From assembly GCA_043753895.1 (NCBI GenBank), contig JAYUWK010000128.1:10540-74539 (forward strand): a DNA stretch of 64,000 nt, written 5' to 3'. The DNA comes from WLMZ01 sp043753895. GTDB lineage: Bacteria; Actinomycetota; Acidimicrobiia; Acidimicrobiales; Ilumatobacteraceae. Positions within the stretch are counted from its first letter, which is position 1. Each line of letters begins with the position of its first letter. Position numbers and translations under genes: made by a program. Below the pieces are notes generated by a model. The model ran no database searches. It had not been told where the DNA came from and saw only the letters and a list, made by a program, of their open reading frames with translations. Positions 1-8,157 of this stretch are shown piece by piece.

Positions 1-814
1 AGACGAGCGCGGCGAACATGTCGAACGGCGCTCGGTCGCCCGTAATCGTGCGGAGCGCCGAAAACTTGAACGCCTCGAAATCGCCACCTGGCTCCCAGTC
101 GTCGATGTACTTGCCGTATCCCGCATCACCAGAATGGAACGCGACGACCACACCGGCCTCGGCCGCACGCGCCCAGAACGGATCGAAGGCCGCATCGCCA
201 GGCGAGCGCGTCTGACCGCCGGGAGCCAGCGCAGGGGCCGTGCGCATCACAATGACGCGCACACCCCGACCGATGGCCCAGTCGAGTTCGTCGAGCGCCC
301 ATTGCGGATCAGCGAGGGTGATGTAGGGGGCGCCGAAGATCGCGTTCCTGTAGGCAAATCCCCAATCATCGTCGATCCAGCGGTTAAAGGCGCGAAACGC
401 CGCAGTCAAGGCCGGGATGTCGTGTTTGAGTGATTCCTCCATACCCACGCCCAGCGTGGGGAAAAAGAATGCTGCGTCGAGGCCCTGCTGTTGCATGAGC
501 GCGAGCCGGGCGTCGCGATCGCGGTACTCCGCAGGTATGGGATCGAGTTCGCCGAACATCGACTTGAGGTCCGAGCCTGAAACCTTGCCGCGAAAGTAGA
601 GGTCGAGCGCGCCCGGCTTCGAAACAGGATCGAACGTTGGGTTCGGGATGAAGCGGTTCAACTTGCCGCCCACGAGCAAGCGCTGCCGGCCATCGAGCTC
701 GACCCATTGCATGCATCGCTTGGCCATCGATGGCTCGATGTGGCGAGTGAAGGCATCCATGGATTCGTAGTAGTGGTTGTCAGCATCGAACGGCTTGAAA
801 CCCAGTTCGGTCAT
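1..814 (-). CDS. Amidohydrolase-family (TIM-barrel) protein, C-terminal end cut by the window edge
   Basis: The first 271 codons of a minus-strand gene that runs off the left edge. The ATG at 814 is preceded by a GAAGGGA Shine-Dalgarno-like stretch. Near the N-terminus the product has DADNHYYES, the metal-binding style of opening seen in the amidohydrolase-2 superfamily, and further on VVAFHSGDAGYG, where the His would be a barrel ligand. These proteins are usually metal-dependent hydrolases or decarboxylases, and in actinobacteria many sit in catabolic clusters. The substrate cannot be read from the sequence. The gene is divergent from the SRAP gene, and a 17-base palindrome lies between the two. 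Confidence 0.8.
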   Translation of the reverse strand, partial: MTELGFKPFDADNHYYESMDAFTRHIEPSMAKRCMQWVELDGRQRLLVGGKLNRFIPNPTFDPVSKPGALDLYFRGKVSGSDLKSMFGELDPIPAEYRDRDARLALMQQQGLDAAFFFPTLGVGMEESLKHDIPALTAAFRAFNRWIDDDWGFAYRNAIFGAPYITLADPQWALDELDWAIGRGVRVIVMRTAPALAPGGQTRSPGDAAFDPFWARAAEAGVVVAFHSGDAGYGKYIDDWEPGGDFEAFKFSALRTITGDRAPFDMFAALV

Positions 815-849
815 GACGCGTCCCTTCGTTGTGGTCTCTGCGCCCCAAA

Positions 850-866
850 TCTGACGCACCGTCAGA
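850..866. promoter_or_regulatory. 17-base palindrome, probable operator between divergent genes
   Basis: Perfect 7-base arms TCTGACG and CGTCAGA are separated by cac. The site lies between the divergent amidohydrolase and SRAP genes, 36 bases from the first start and 26 bases upstream of the SRAP -10 hexamer. The size and symmetry fit a dimeric regulator such as a TetR-type repressor. No cognate regulator gene is adjacent inside the window. Confidence 0.5.
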
Positions 867-891
867 AACCTAGTCGACGGTCGTGGGCCGA

Positions 892-897
892 TACTGT
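892..897 (+). promoter_or_regulatory. -10 hexamer (leaderless) of the SRAP gene
   Basis: TACTGT ends 7 bases before the GTG start of the SRAP gene. No Shine-Dalgarno sequence lies between, so transcription probably begins at the start codon. Confidence 0.5.
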
Positions 898-904
898 ACG
901 AAGC

Positions 905-1675
905 GTGTGCGGACGATTTGTTTCCACGAATACACCCGAGCAGATCGCGTCGTTTTTCGGCGCGTCGTTCGAGGGTGACCCACTGGCCCCGAGCTACAAC
1001 GTTGCCCCGACCAACGACATTTACGCGATCGTTGCTGATGCGGCTGCCGGTACGGCGGCTGAAGCGGCTGCTGGTGCCCAGCATGCCACAGCGCTTCGCG
1101 CCTTCCATTGGGGTCTCGTTCCCGTCTGGGCCAAGGACATCAAGGTCGGTTCATCGATGATCAACGCGCGTTCCGAGACGTTGTCGGAGAAAGCCACGTT
1201 CAAGGGCCTCTTACGCAAACGGCGTTGCATCATCCCGATGGACGGCTTTTACGAATGGCAGGCGGCGGGCGCGAGCGCTCCGCTCGGGCCGAAGGGCAAG
1301 CCGGTGAAACAGCCGATGTTCATCCATCGCGCCGACGGTGCGCCGCTCGCGATCGCCGGCCTGTGGACCACGTGGCGCGAAAAGACGGGACCGCCCGATG
1401 GTCCCTGGTTGCACAGTTGCACAATTATCACGACCGCCGCCAACGCGGCCATGGCGCCGGTGCACGACCGGATGCCGGTGATCTTGCCCGCTCAGGCATG
1501 GTCCGAATGGCTCGATCCAGCCGAAGAAGACATCGCGACGCTGAGCGCGTTGTTGGTGCCCGAAGCTGACGACATTCTCGTGATGCATCCGGTGTCGACA
1601 CAGGTCAACAACGTGCGCAACAAAGGCGCCGAGCTGATCCTGCCCATCAGCGGACCCCGTGAGAATAACTCGTGA
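905..1675 (+). CDS. SRAP domain protein (YedK/HMCES type), abasic-site DNA-protein crosslinker
   Basis: The product is 256 aa and should form a covalent thiazolidine crosslink with abasic sites in single-stranded DNA, shielding them during replication. The GTG start puts Cys at position 2 (MCGRF), which is essential because the Cys2 amine and thiol react with the abasic sugar. An upstream in-frame extension would bury this Cys, so it was rejected. Other family residues are visible: INARSET (Asn/Arg), DGFYEW (active-site Glu) and HDRMPV (active-site His). It is a single gene with its own probable leaderless promoter, divergent from the amidohydrolase. Assignment to the family is firm. Confidence 0.93.
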   Translation: MCGRFVSTNTPEQIASFFGASFEGDPLAPSYNVAPTNDIYAIVADAAAGTAAEAAAGAQHATALRAFHWGLVPVWAKDIKVGSSMINARSETLSEKATFKGLLRKRRCIIPMDGFYEWQAAGASAPLGPKGKPVKQPMFIHRADGAPLAIAGLWTTWREKTGPPDGPWLHSCTIITTAANAAMAPVHDRMPVILPAQAWSEWLDPAEEDIATLSALLVPEADDILVMHPVSTQVNNVRNKGAELILPISGPRENNS

Positions 1676-1690
1676 GACTGGCCCGTCCGG

Positions 1691-2590
1691 TCAGGCGTAG
1701 AGGTCGAAGAGTTCACGAATCGCCGTGGCCTGCCCGCCCGAAGTGCTGCTCATCACTGCGATCGGCGTGACCCCCGTGGCGGACCACTCCGCAAGTCGAT
1801 CACGTACGTGCGTCGGGTCACCGCTGATGGTGCAGTCGTCGATCCAGCGATTGCTCATCGCGGCCGATGCGCTATCCCGGTTTCCCGAGGCAAGGGCAGT
1901 CTCGATCGCGTTCATCTCGTCGTCGTAGCCTGCGACGCGCCAATAGTTGCGATAGTTCGGCAAGTTGATGTAGCCGCCAAGCGTACGTCGATGGATCGCG
2001 CGCGCTGCGTCGAGATCGGCGTCGATCACTGTCGGCACCATGTTGGCGAGAGCGAACGATGCTCTGCGTTCGGCGGGAATGCGCTCCACCTGCGCCGGCG
2101 TGTGGGAGAGCGATGCATTCGCCCATAGCGCGCCATCGCCGATCTCGATCGCAAGATCGAGCATGCGGTTGCGGAGTGCCGCGAGCAGGATCGGTGGGAG
2201 TGCCCCAGCGCCGCGTTCGGACTTGCGCAAAGCCGCAACGTACTCGCGCATGTCCGACAGTGGCCTGCCCGTGACGAGACCCATACGGTCGAGCATCGGG
2301 GTATGGCTCACACCGAGACCAAGGCTGAAACGTCCACCACTGACTTCGGCGATATGGGCTGCGTTCGCTGCGATCTCCATCGGGTGGGCCAGATAGATGG
2401 GCTGAATCGACGACCAGAACGAAATGCTGTTGGTGACGTGTGCCAGTGAGGCACACATCGCGAGATTGCCGCCCACGCCCGGACAGGCAAGCCCGGCAAA
2501 GCCGCGCGTTTCCGCTTCGGCAGCAAGTTCGAGGATCGTGAGGCGCTTGTTCGCCGAACCAATCACGGACAGGGCGGGCATGTGTGTCAT
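1691..2590 (-). CDS. LLM-class (luciferase-like) flavin or F420-dependent oxidoreductase
   Basis: The 299 aa product resembles bacterial luciferase-like monooxygenases and F420-dependent reductases: the N-terminal strand carries SVIGSANKRL, and the mid-region has the SGGRFSLGLGVSH motif typical of the LLM barrel. In actinobacteria most of this group use F420, but the cofactor cannot be proved here. The ATG at 2590 is chosen because TACCGT lies 7 bases upstream; a longer in-frame start would run into the divergent glycosyltransferase promoter and adds 35 residues of no recognisable kind. The 3' end faces the SRAP gene across 15 bases. Substrate unknown. Confidence 0.85.
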   Translation of the reverse strand: MTHMPALSVIGSANKRLTILELAAEAETRGFAGLACPGVGGNLAMCASLAHVTNSISFWSSIQPIYLAHPMEIAANAAHIAEVSGGRFSLGLGVSHTPMLDRMGLVTGRPLSDMREYVAALRKSERGAGALPPILLAALRNRMLDLAIEIGDGALWANASLSHTPAQVERIPAERRASFALANMVPTVIDADLDAARAIHRRTLGGYINLPNYRNYWRVAGYDDEMNAIETALASGNRDSASAAMSNRWIDDCTISGDPTHVRDRLAEWSATGVTPIAVMSSTSGGQATAIRELFDLYA

Positions 2591-2597
2591 GTCCGAG

Positions 2598-2603
2598 ACG
2601 GTA
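2598..2603 (-). promoter_or_regulatory. -10 hexamer (leaderless) of the LLM oxidoreductase gene
   Basis: TACCGT on the minus strand ends 7 bases before the ATG, with no Shine-Dalgarno sequence between. Confidence 0.5.
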
Positions 2604-2657
2604 GCCGAGGGACCAGGCGGGGACCGTTTGGTGAAAGGGCTCGTGAGCGTGCTCAGG

Positions 2658-2663
2658 TAGGGT
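2658..2663 (+). promoter_or_regulatory. -10 hexamer (leaderless) of the PimA-like gene
   Basis: TAGGGT ends 7 bases before the GTG start. It is divergent from the LLM promoter 55 bases away. Confidence 0.5.
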
Positions 2664-2670
2664 CTCGCGA

Positions 2671-3861
2671 GTGCAGCAGGACATCGATCGGCCACCAGCG
2701 CGCCGAGGGTCCGCGCTGCGCATCGGTATTGTCTGTCCGTACAGCTTGAGTATTCCCGGCGGTGTGCAGGCTCAGGTCATGGGGCTGGCACGTGCGTTGC
2801 GCACCATGGGTTACGAGACTCGCGTGCTCGGGCCCTGCGACGGGCCGCCTCCGGCGAGCTTCGTGAGCCCCCTCGGAAACAGCCTGCCCACAGCCTCGAA
2901 TGGTTCGGTGGTGCCCATTGCTCCTGACCCGAGCGCGCAGTTCCGCATCATCCAGCTCCTCAATGACGAGCAGTTCGATGTGCTCCATGTGCACGAGCCC
3001 CTCGCACCCGGAGCATCCGAGACCACGCTATTCCTGCACCCGGCTCCCATTGTCGGCACGTTCCACGCGGCGGGTGAGTCGTCGTCCTATCGCTTGCTCA
3101 CCACGCCGCTGAGCCGACTCGCTGACAACATCGCCCATCGTGTCGTGGTCTCGAAGGATGCCCTTGCGCTCATTCAGGGCTACATGGGCGGCGAGTACGA
3201 AATTCTCTTCAACGGAGTCGAGCTCGATCGTTTCCGCGACGCGACACCACACAAGCTCGACGGTCAGACAATCTTCTTTTGCGGTCGGCACGAGGAACGC
3301 AAGGGTCTCGACGTTCTGCTCGCCGCATTCGCCGACATGCCCGAGACAGTGCGACTGCTCATTGCGAGCAGTGGTCCCGACACCAAACGGTTACGACAGG
3401 AATATGCGGCTGACCAGCGCATCGAGTGGCTGGGTCGCATCAGCGACGAGGACAAGATGGCCTACCTCAAGGGTGCCTCGGTGTTCTGCGCACCGTCACT
3501 GCGTGGCGAGTCCTTCGGCGTGGTGCTCATCGAAGCGATGGCTGCCGGCACCGCAGTGGTGGCGAGCTCGCTCGATGGCTACCGCAATGTGGCTACTCAC
3601 GAGGTCGATGCGCTGCTGTGCGAGCCGGGCGATGTCATCGCGCTGAGTGCATCGTTGCGGCGTGTGCTCGACGACGCCGAGCTCGCCGCGCGCATGCGCA
3701 CAGCCGGTCGGCTTCGCGCAAACGATTTCAGTATGGCCAGACTCGCCGAGCTGTACGCCGCCATCTACGAGCGACTCGCTGCGGATCATGCAGCACTGGA
3801 GGTACCGGTAGTGAGCCGGGTGCCACGCCTGAGACGCACTGTGCAACGTATGCTGCAATGA
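2671..3861 (+). CDS. GT4-family glycosyltransferase, PimA-like (phosphatidylinositol mannosyltransferase type)
   Basis: A 396 aa GT-B fold glycosyltransferase of family 4. The N-terminal RIGIVCPYSLSIPGGVQ motif, with its glycine-rich loop, closely resembles mycobacterial PimA, which adds the first mannose from GDP-mannose to phosphatidyl-myo-inositol at the cytoplasmic membrane. The C-terminal domain has the donor-site pattern FCAPSLRGESFGVVLIEAMA, with the retaining-transferase Glu pair. In Mycobacterium pimA also lies a few genes upstream of pdxS, pdxT and yebC, as here. The 13 residues before the conserved core are unusual, but the leaderless promoter supports the GTG. The exact lipid acceptor is inferred. 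Confidence 0.8.
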   Translation: MQQDIDRPPARRGSALRIGIVCPYSLSIPGGVQAQVMGLARALRTMGYETRVLGPCDGPPPASFVSPLGNSLPTASNGSVVPIAPDPSAQFRIIQLLNDEQFDVLHVHEPLAPGASETTLFLHPAPIVGTFHAAGESSSYRLLTTPLSRLADNIAHRVVVSKDALALIQGYMGGEYEILFNGVELDRFRDATPHKLDGQTIFFCGRHEERKGLDVLLAAFADMPETVRLLIASSGPDTKRLRQEYAADQRIEWLGRISDEDKMAYLKGASVFCAPSLRGESFGVVLIEAMAAGTAVVASSLDGYRNVATHEVDALLCEPGDVIALSASLRRVLDDAELAARMRTAGRLRANDFSMARLAELYAAIYERLAADHAALEVPVVSRVPRLRRTVQRMLQ

Positions 3862-3911
3862 GCACAAGCGGCGCCGTTTGCCGCCAATAAGCATCACTTC
3901 GAAGGAGAACC

Positions 3912-4466
3912 ATGGTTCCTCTACTGATCATTCTCGGCATCGTTGCCCTGATCGTCATCATTGTCATCGTTTCCTACAACGGTTTGGTCCGGAGGCGTAA
4001 TCAGGTCGACAACGCCTGGTCGCAGATCGACGTACAACTCAAGCGTCGAATCGATCTGATCCCCAACCTCATCGAGACCGTGAAGGGCTATGCGGCGCAC
4101 GAAAAGACCACGCTCGATGCCGTCATCACGGCACGCAACGCGGCCATGACCGCTGCGCCGAACCCGGGCGCGCAGGCCGCCGCCGACACCGCCCTCACTG
4201 GTGCGCTCCGTCAGGTGTTCGCGCTCAGCGAGGCCTACCCGGACCTGAAGGCCAACCAGAACTTCTTGGCGCTGCAGGAAGAACTCACCGCTACCGAAGG
4301 CCGCGTCGCCTACGCACGGCAGTTCTACAACGACACCGTGCTCGGCTACAACAACAGGCTGCAGACCTTCCCCACCGTCGTGTTTGCCGGCATGTTCAAG
4401 TTCGAAAAGCGCGAGTTCTTCCAGGCCGACAGCGCTGCGCACGAGGTCCCCAAGGTGCAGTTCTGA
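3912..4466 (+). CDS. lemA: LemA family membrane protein
   Basis: The 184 aa product has one N-terminal membrane segment (residues 4-24, rich in Ile, Leu and Val) followed by the LemA signature RRNQVDNAWSQIDVQLKRR and PNLIETVKGYA; the rest is a helical bundle. A strong GAAGGAG Shine-Dalgarno precedes the ATG, unlike most neighbours. The biochemical role of LemA is unclear. It is frequently found beside HtpX-type proteases or TPM-domain proteins, and here an HtpX-like protease follows after 44 bases. Confidence 0.93.
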   Translation: MVPLLIILGIVALIVIIVIVSYNGLVRRRNQVDNAWSQIDVQLKRRIDLIPNLIETVKGYAAHEKTTLDAVITARNAAMTAAPNPGAQAAADTALTGALRQVFALSEAYPDLKANQNFLALQEELTATEGRVAYARQFYNDTVLGYNNRLQTFPTVVFAGMFKFEKREFFQADSAAHEVPKVQF

Positions 4467-4495
4467 GCTGTCGACCAATCTGGGCGCTCGGCCTC

Positions 4496-4501
4496 TAGCC
4501 T
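4496..4501 (+). promoter_or_regulatory. -10 hexamer (leaderless) of the HtpX-like gene
   Basis: TAGCCT ends 9 bases before the ATG, so this gene may be transcribed separately from lemA. Confidence 0.45.
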
Positions 4502-4510
4502 GCGATCACC

Positions 4511-5416
4511 ATGTTCGAATTGATTCGGTCTAACAAACGCAAGAGTGTCGCGATGATCGCGTGCTTCGTCCTGTTGCTCGTGGCCGTCGGTGCTGCAGTT
4601 GGTGTGCTCATTGGCTACGGCGTCCAGGGCACCATCGCTGCGCTGCTGTTCTCGGGCGCAATGGCTGCCGTGTCGTACTGGAAGGCAGATGCGATTGCCT
4701 TGAGCATCAGCCGGGCGGTGCCTGCAGATCCCGACGAGTACCGTCGACTGCACAATCTGGTCGAAGGGCTGTGCATCGCGAGCGGTATTCCCAAACCGGC
4801 TGTATACATCGTCAACGATCCGGCTCCGAACGCATTTGCCACCGGGCGCAACCCCAAACATGCTGCCATTGCCGTCACCACAGGCCTGCTCGAGAAGATG
4901 AACCGCGTCGAACTCGAGGGCGTGCTGGCGCATGAGTTGTCGCATGTACGCAACTACGACATCTTGGTGTCCACGCTCGCCGTCACCCTGGTCGGGTCGA
5001 TTGCGCTGTTGTCGGACATGACAATCCGGATGATGTGGTGGAACGGTGGGCGCGTGCGTCGCTCAGGCGATCAGAACGACACCGGCAATCCACTGGCGAT
5101 CGTCGGCTTCGTGTTTCTTATCTTCTCGCCCCTGATTGCTCGGGCGATGCAGGCTGCAGTGAGTCGCAAGCGCGAGACATTGGCCGATGTCTCCGCATGC
5201 CAGATGACGCGCTACCCACCCGGACTCATCTCGGCGCTCGAGAAGCTGCGCGACGACTGCACGGTCACGCATTCGGCTACGACCGCAACGGCGCACATGT
5301 GGATCGAGCAGCCCATGTCGGGCGTGGCCGACGAGGGCAAGATGAGCCGCCTGCACCGGATGTTCGACACGCATCCTCCGCTCGAGGAGCGCATCGAGCT
5401 GCTGAGGGAACTGTGA
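4511..5416 (+). CDS. htpX: HtpX-like M48-family membrane metalloprotease
   Basis: A 301 aa zinc metalloprotease. Two hydrophobic segments fill residues 12-55, then come the zinc-binding HELSH (residues 141-145, LAHELSHVRNYD), two further hydrophobic stretches, and RKRETLADVSA, which should supply the third zinc ligand Glu. HtpX degrades misfolded membrane proteins with its active site on the cytoplasmic face. Pairing with LemA is common. The stop overlaps the GTG of the following lipoprotein gene (GTGA), suggesting translational coupling. Confidence 0.9.
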   Translation: MFELIRSNKRKSVAMIACFVLLLVAVGAAVGVLIGYGVQGTIAALLFSGAMAAVSYWKADAIALSISRAVPADPDEYRRLHNLVEGLCIASGIPKPAVYIVNDPAPNAFATGRNPKHAAIAVTTGLLEKMNRVELEGVLAHELSHVRNYDILVSTLAVTLVGSIALLSDMTIRMMWWNGGRVRRSGDQNDTGNPLAIVGFVFLIFSPLIARAMQAAVSRKRETLADVSACQMTRYPPGLISALEKLRDDCTVTHSATTATAHMWIEQPMSGVADEGKMSRLHRMFDTHPPLEERIELLREL

Positions 5417-6510
5417 CGTTCAACCTGGCTCGCGCTCGTCGCACGTTTGCCGGTGTCGCGCTCGTTTGCCTGTCGCTTGGCGCATGCAGTTCGTCGAACA
5501 AGACGCCGAGTACGTCCGCTCCGCCGGCCACAGACGCGCCGACGACCACGTCGACGTCGGTACCGAAAACGGAGGCACCGACAACGAGCGTGGCAGCGGG
5601 TCCCACCTCGCCGCTCACGGGCATGCCGCTCGCCGATCCGGCTACCGCCGATCGAGTGGCGCTGGTGGTCAAGATCGACAATCATCCGCTTGCCCGGCCA
5701 CAGAGCGGACTCAACCAAGCCGACATCGTCTTCGAGGAGAACGTGGAGCAGCTCACCCGATTTGCCGCGGTGTTCCAGAGCCAGGACTCGAACCCCGTTG
5801 GTCCCATCCGATCGGGGCGCACACAGGACATTGCCCTGTTGGGCTCGTTCAACCGGCCTTTGTTCGCATGGAGCGGAGGCAACCGCAGGGTGACCGATGC
5901 CATCGAAGCCAGCGATCTGCGCCAGCTGAGCGCGCTGCAGCAGAAGGGGTTTTACCGCGCCAACGATCGTCTTGGACCACACAACGTGTACTCGACCACC
6001 GATACGTTGTTCGCCCTTGCGCCGGCTGACGCAGGACCTCCACAACCGCAGTTCAGCTACCGGACCGAGGCAACGCCCGCAGTCGGCGACGATATTGCGG
6101 CGGTGAACGTGTCCATGGACGGCGTGAAGGTGCGGTGGTTGTGGGATCCGACGAGTGGCATGTTCCTGCGGCTCAGCGATGGCAAGGCGCACCTCGACGC
6201 CATCGGAAACTCGCAGGTTTCGACGAACAACGTCGTGGTGCTGTACGTCGAATACAAGCCGAGCCCCGCCGATGCACATAGCCCCGAGGCACAAACGCTC
6301 GGCACCGGCGAGGCGCTGGTGTTCTCGGCAGGCAAGTACCAACAGGGCACGTGGACACGCATCGATCGCCTCCAGCCGTTCTCGCTGAAGGACGCATCCG
6401 GCAATGTCATCGCGCTGACGCCCGGGCGCACGTTCGTCGAACTCGGTCGGGTCGGATCAGCGGCACCGGTTCCGGCTGGCACCGATCCCAACTCGGTGGC
6501 CTTTCCGTAA
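5413..6510 (+). CDS. DUF3048 domain lipoprotein (YerB-like)
   Basis: A 365 aa probable secreted lipoprotein. The N-terminus has Arg residues, a short hydrophobic core and the lipobox LGAC with Cys25, followed by a Ser/Thr/Pro-rich linker to about residue 65. The remainder matches the DUF3048 pattern, for example the conserved opening PLTGMPL followed by VKIDNHP, RPQSGLNQADIVFEE and GPIRSGRTQD. Its function is unknown; the relative YerB of Bacillus is equally uncharacterised. The GTG at 5413 is chosen because it yields the signal peptide directly and overlaps the htpX stop; the longer in-frame reading lies antisense-like within htpX and is not credible. Confidence 0.88.
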   Translation: MTFNLARARRTFAGVALVCLSLGACSSSNKTPSTSAPPATDAPTTTSTSVPKTEAPTTSVAAGPTSPLTGMPLADPATADRVALVVKIDNHPLARPQSGLNQADIVFEENVEQLTRFAAVFQSQDSNPVGPIRSGRTQDIALLGSFNRPLFAWSGGNRRVTDAIEASDLRQLSALQQKGFYRANDRLGPHNVYSTTDTLFALAPADAGPPQPQFSYRTEATPAVGDDIAAVNVSMDGVKVRWLWDPTSGMFLRLSDGKAHLDAIGNSQVSTNNVVVLYVEYKPSPADAHSPEAQTLGTGEALVFSAGKYQQGTWTRIDRLQPFSLKDASGNVIALTPGRTFVELGRVGSAAPVPAGTDPNSVAFP

Positions 6511-6543
6511 CCCATCGACCTTTCCCTCACCCAACGACCTTCC

Positions 6544-6564
6544 CTCACTCAGAGACACAGTGAG
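6544..6564. repeat. Small hairpin and imperfect repeats in the gap before pdxS
   Basis: The 116-base gap after the DUF3048 gene contains CTCACT and AGTGAG arms around a 9-base loop, preceded by two imperfect copies of a CGACCTTTCCCTCAC-like phrase (6516-6550). There is no T-run, so a terminator role is uncertain. Nothing else is recognisable there except the pdxS -10. Confidence 0.3.
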
Positions 6565-6614
6565 ACACGCGGCACGCAGTTGATTCCGGTCGTCGTGATT
6601 GAGGCCCGAATGGG

Positions 6615-6620
6615 TACGCT
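6615..6620 (+). promoter_or_regulatory. -10 hexamer (leaderless) of pdxS
   Basis: TACGCT ends 6 bases before the ATG at 6627. It favours that ATG over the GTG three bases upstream. Confidence 0.5.
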
Positions 6621-6626
6621 GTTGTG

Positions 6627-7529
6627 ATGAGTTCCGTCGAACCTTCCACCACGCGTGCAACCGGCACCTATCCCGTCAAGCGGGGCCTGGCCGAGATGTT
6701 GAAAGGCGGGGTGATCATGGACGTGGTCAACTCCGAGCAGGCCAAGATCGCCGAGGATTCCGGAGCATGTGCCGTGATGGCGCTCGAGCGCGTGCCTGCC
6801 GACATCCGTCGTGATGGCGGTGTTGCGCGCATGAGCGATCCCGACATGATCGACGCAATCAAGGCATCTGTGTCCATTCCCGTGATGGCCAAAGTTCGTA
6901 TCGGCCACTTCGTCGAAGCGCAGATCCTCGAGGCACTAGGGGTCGACTTCATCGACGAGAGCGAAGTGCTCACTCCCGCCGACGAAACGCATCACATCGA
7001 CAAGTACAAGTTCACGGTCCCGTTCGTGTGCGGCGCCACCAACCTCGGTGAAGCGCTGCGGCGTATCTCCGAAGGGGCGTGCATGATCCGCTCGAAGGGC
7101 GAAGCCGGAACGGGCAACATCGTTGAGGCCGTGCGACATCTTCGTTCCATCATCGGGGACATGCGCAAGATCACTCAAGCCGATTCCGCCGAACTCTTCG
7201 AGTGGGCCAAGCGCCTGCAGGCACCGCTACCACTCGTGCAAGAGGTTGCCGAAACCGGATGGCTGCCAGTACCCATGTTCTGTGCGGGAGGTATCGCCAC
7301 ACCTGCGGATGCTGCGCTCGCCATGCAGCTCGGCGCGGAAGCTGTGTTCGTCGGCTCGGGCATCTTCAAGAGCGACGATCCCATGCCGCGGGCCAAGGCA
7401 ATCGTCGAGGCCACCACACACTTCAACGATGCGCATATTCTCGCCAAGGTCAGCCGGAGCCTCGGCGCCCCGATGACCGGCATCGGGATGGACGAGATCA
7501 ACCAGCGCTACGCCGATCGCGGCTGGTAG
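6627..7529 (+). CDS. pdxS: Pyridoxal 5'-phosphate synthase subunit PdxS
   Basis: The 300 aa synthase subunit forms PLP from ribose 5-phosphate, glyceraldehyde 3-phosphate and ammonia supplied by PdxT; it assembles as a dodecamer of (beta/alpha)8 barrels in the cytoplasm. Highly conserved stretches are visible: VKRGLAEMLKGGVIMDVV, VMAKVRIGHFVEAQ (Lys that binds the sugar), IRSKGEAGTGN (second catalytic Lys and phosphate site) and AVFVGSGIFKS. The length is normal. pdxT follows after 59 bases, then yebC, the same order as in Mycobacterium. Confidence 0.97.
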   Translation: MSSVEPSTTRATGTYPVKRGLAEMLKGGVIMDVVNSEQAKIAEDSGACAVMALERVPADIRRDGGVARMSDPDMIDAIKASVSIPVMAKVRIGHFVEAQILEALGVDFIDESEVLTPADETHHIDKYKFTVPFVCGATNLGEALRRISEGACMIRSKGEAGTGNIVEAVRHLRSIIGDMRKITQADSAELFEWAKRLQAPLPLVQEVAETGWLPVPMFCAGGIATPADAALAMQLGAEAVFVGSGIFKSDDPMPRAKAIVEATTHFNDAHILAKVSRSLGAPMTGIGMDEINQRYADRGW

Positions 7530-7588
7530 TCGGCTACCCGGTCGAAACGCAAGATCTCCCGTGGACACATCTCGTTCGGAGCCCCCAG

Positions 7589-8155
7589 GTGCTGGTCGGC
7601 GTGCTTGCGCTGCAGGGCGCCTTCTCAGCCCACCAGTCTGCGCTCGCTGAGTGCGGCGCCACCACTCGTCAGGTACGGGTTGCCGCTGATTTGCAAGGAA
7701 TTGACGCACTGGTGATGCCGGGGGGTGAGAGCACAACGATGTCCCGGCTTCTTGCCACCTCGGGGCTGTTCGATCCATTGGGTGAGCGCATCAGCGATGG
7801 GCTGGCAGTCTTCGGCACGTGCGCGGGAATGATCCTGCTCGCTCGCGAGGTACTCGACGGGCGTCCCGATCAGCGCAGCTACAACGCCATCGACATCACC
7901 GTGCGGCGCAACGGCTACGGCCGCCAAGTCGACAGTTTCGAGGCTGACATCGATGTCGATTCGCTCGCAGCACCATTCCATGCGGTGTTCATCCGTGCCC
8001 CCAAGGTCGAGCGCGTCGGTCCCGACGTCACCGTCCTTGCGTCGCACGATGGCGTGCCGGTGGTGGCGCGACATGGCAGGGTGTTCGTCGCTTCGTTCCA
8101 CCCCGAACTCACCCCCGATCCTCGTCTTCATTCGCTGTTCCTCCAGGAGGTCTAG
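7589..8155 (+). CDS. pdxT: Pyridoxal 5'-phosphate synthase glutaminase subunit PdxT
   Basis: A class I glutaminase of 188 aa that channels ammonia from glutamine to PdxS. It shows the family opening VGVLALQGAF, the MPGGESTTM loop, the nucleophile in GTCAGMI and the catalytic His/Glu in SFHPEL. The GTG at 7589 matches the usual family N-terminus and has GGAG about 8 bases before it; the longer in-frame reading lies out of frame over the pdxS end and was rejected. It probably belongs to one operon with pdxS and yebC. Confidence 0.95.
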   Translation: MLVGVLALQGAFSAHQSALAECGATTRQVRVAADLQGIDALVMPGGESTTMSRLLATSGLFDPLGERISDGLAVFGTCAGMILLAREVLDGRPDQRSYNAIDITVRRNGYGRQVDSFEADIDVDSLAAPFHAVFIRAPKVERVGPDVTVLASHDGVPVVARHGRVFVASFHPELTPDPRLHSLFLQEV

Positions 8156-8157
8156 TT

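Noticed and set aside
5035..5412. Upstream extension of the DUF3048 lipoprotein frame into htpX
   Set aside because: It would destroy the signal peptide and overlap the protease gene; the GTG at 5413 gives a perfect lipobox at the right distance.
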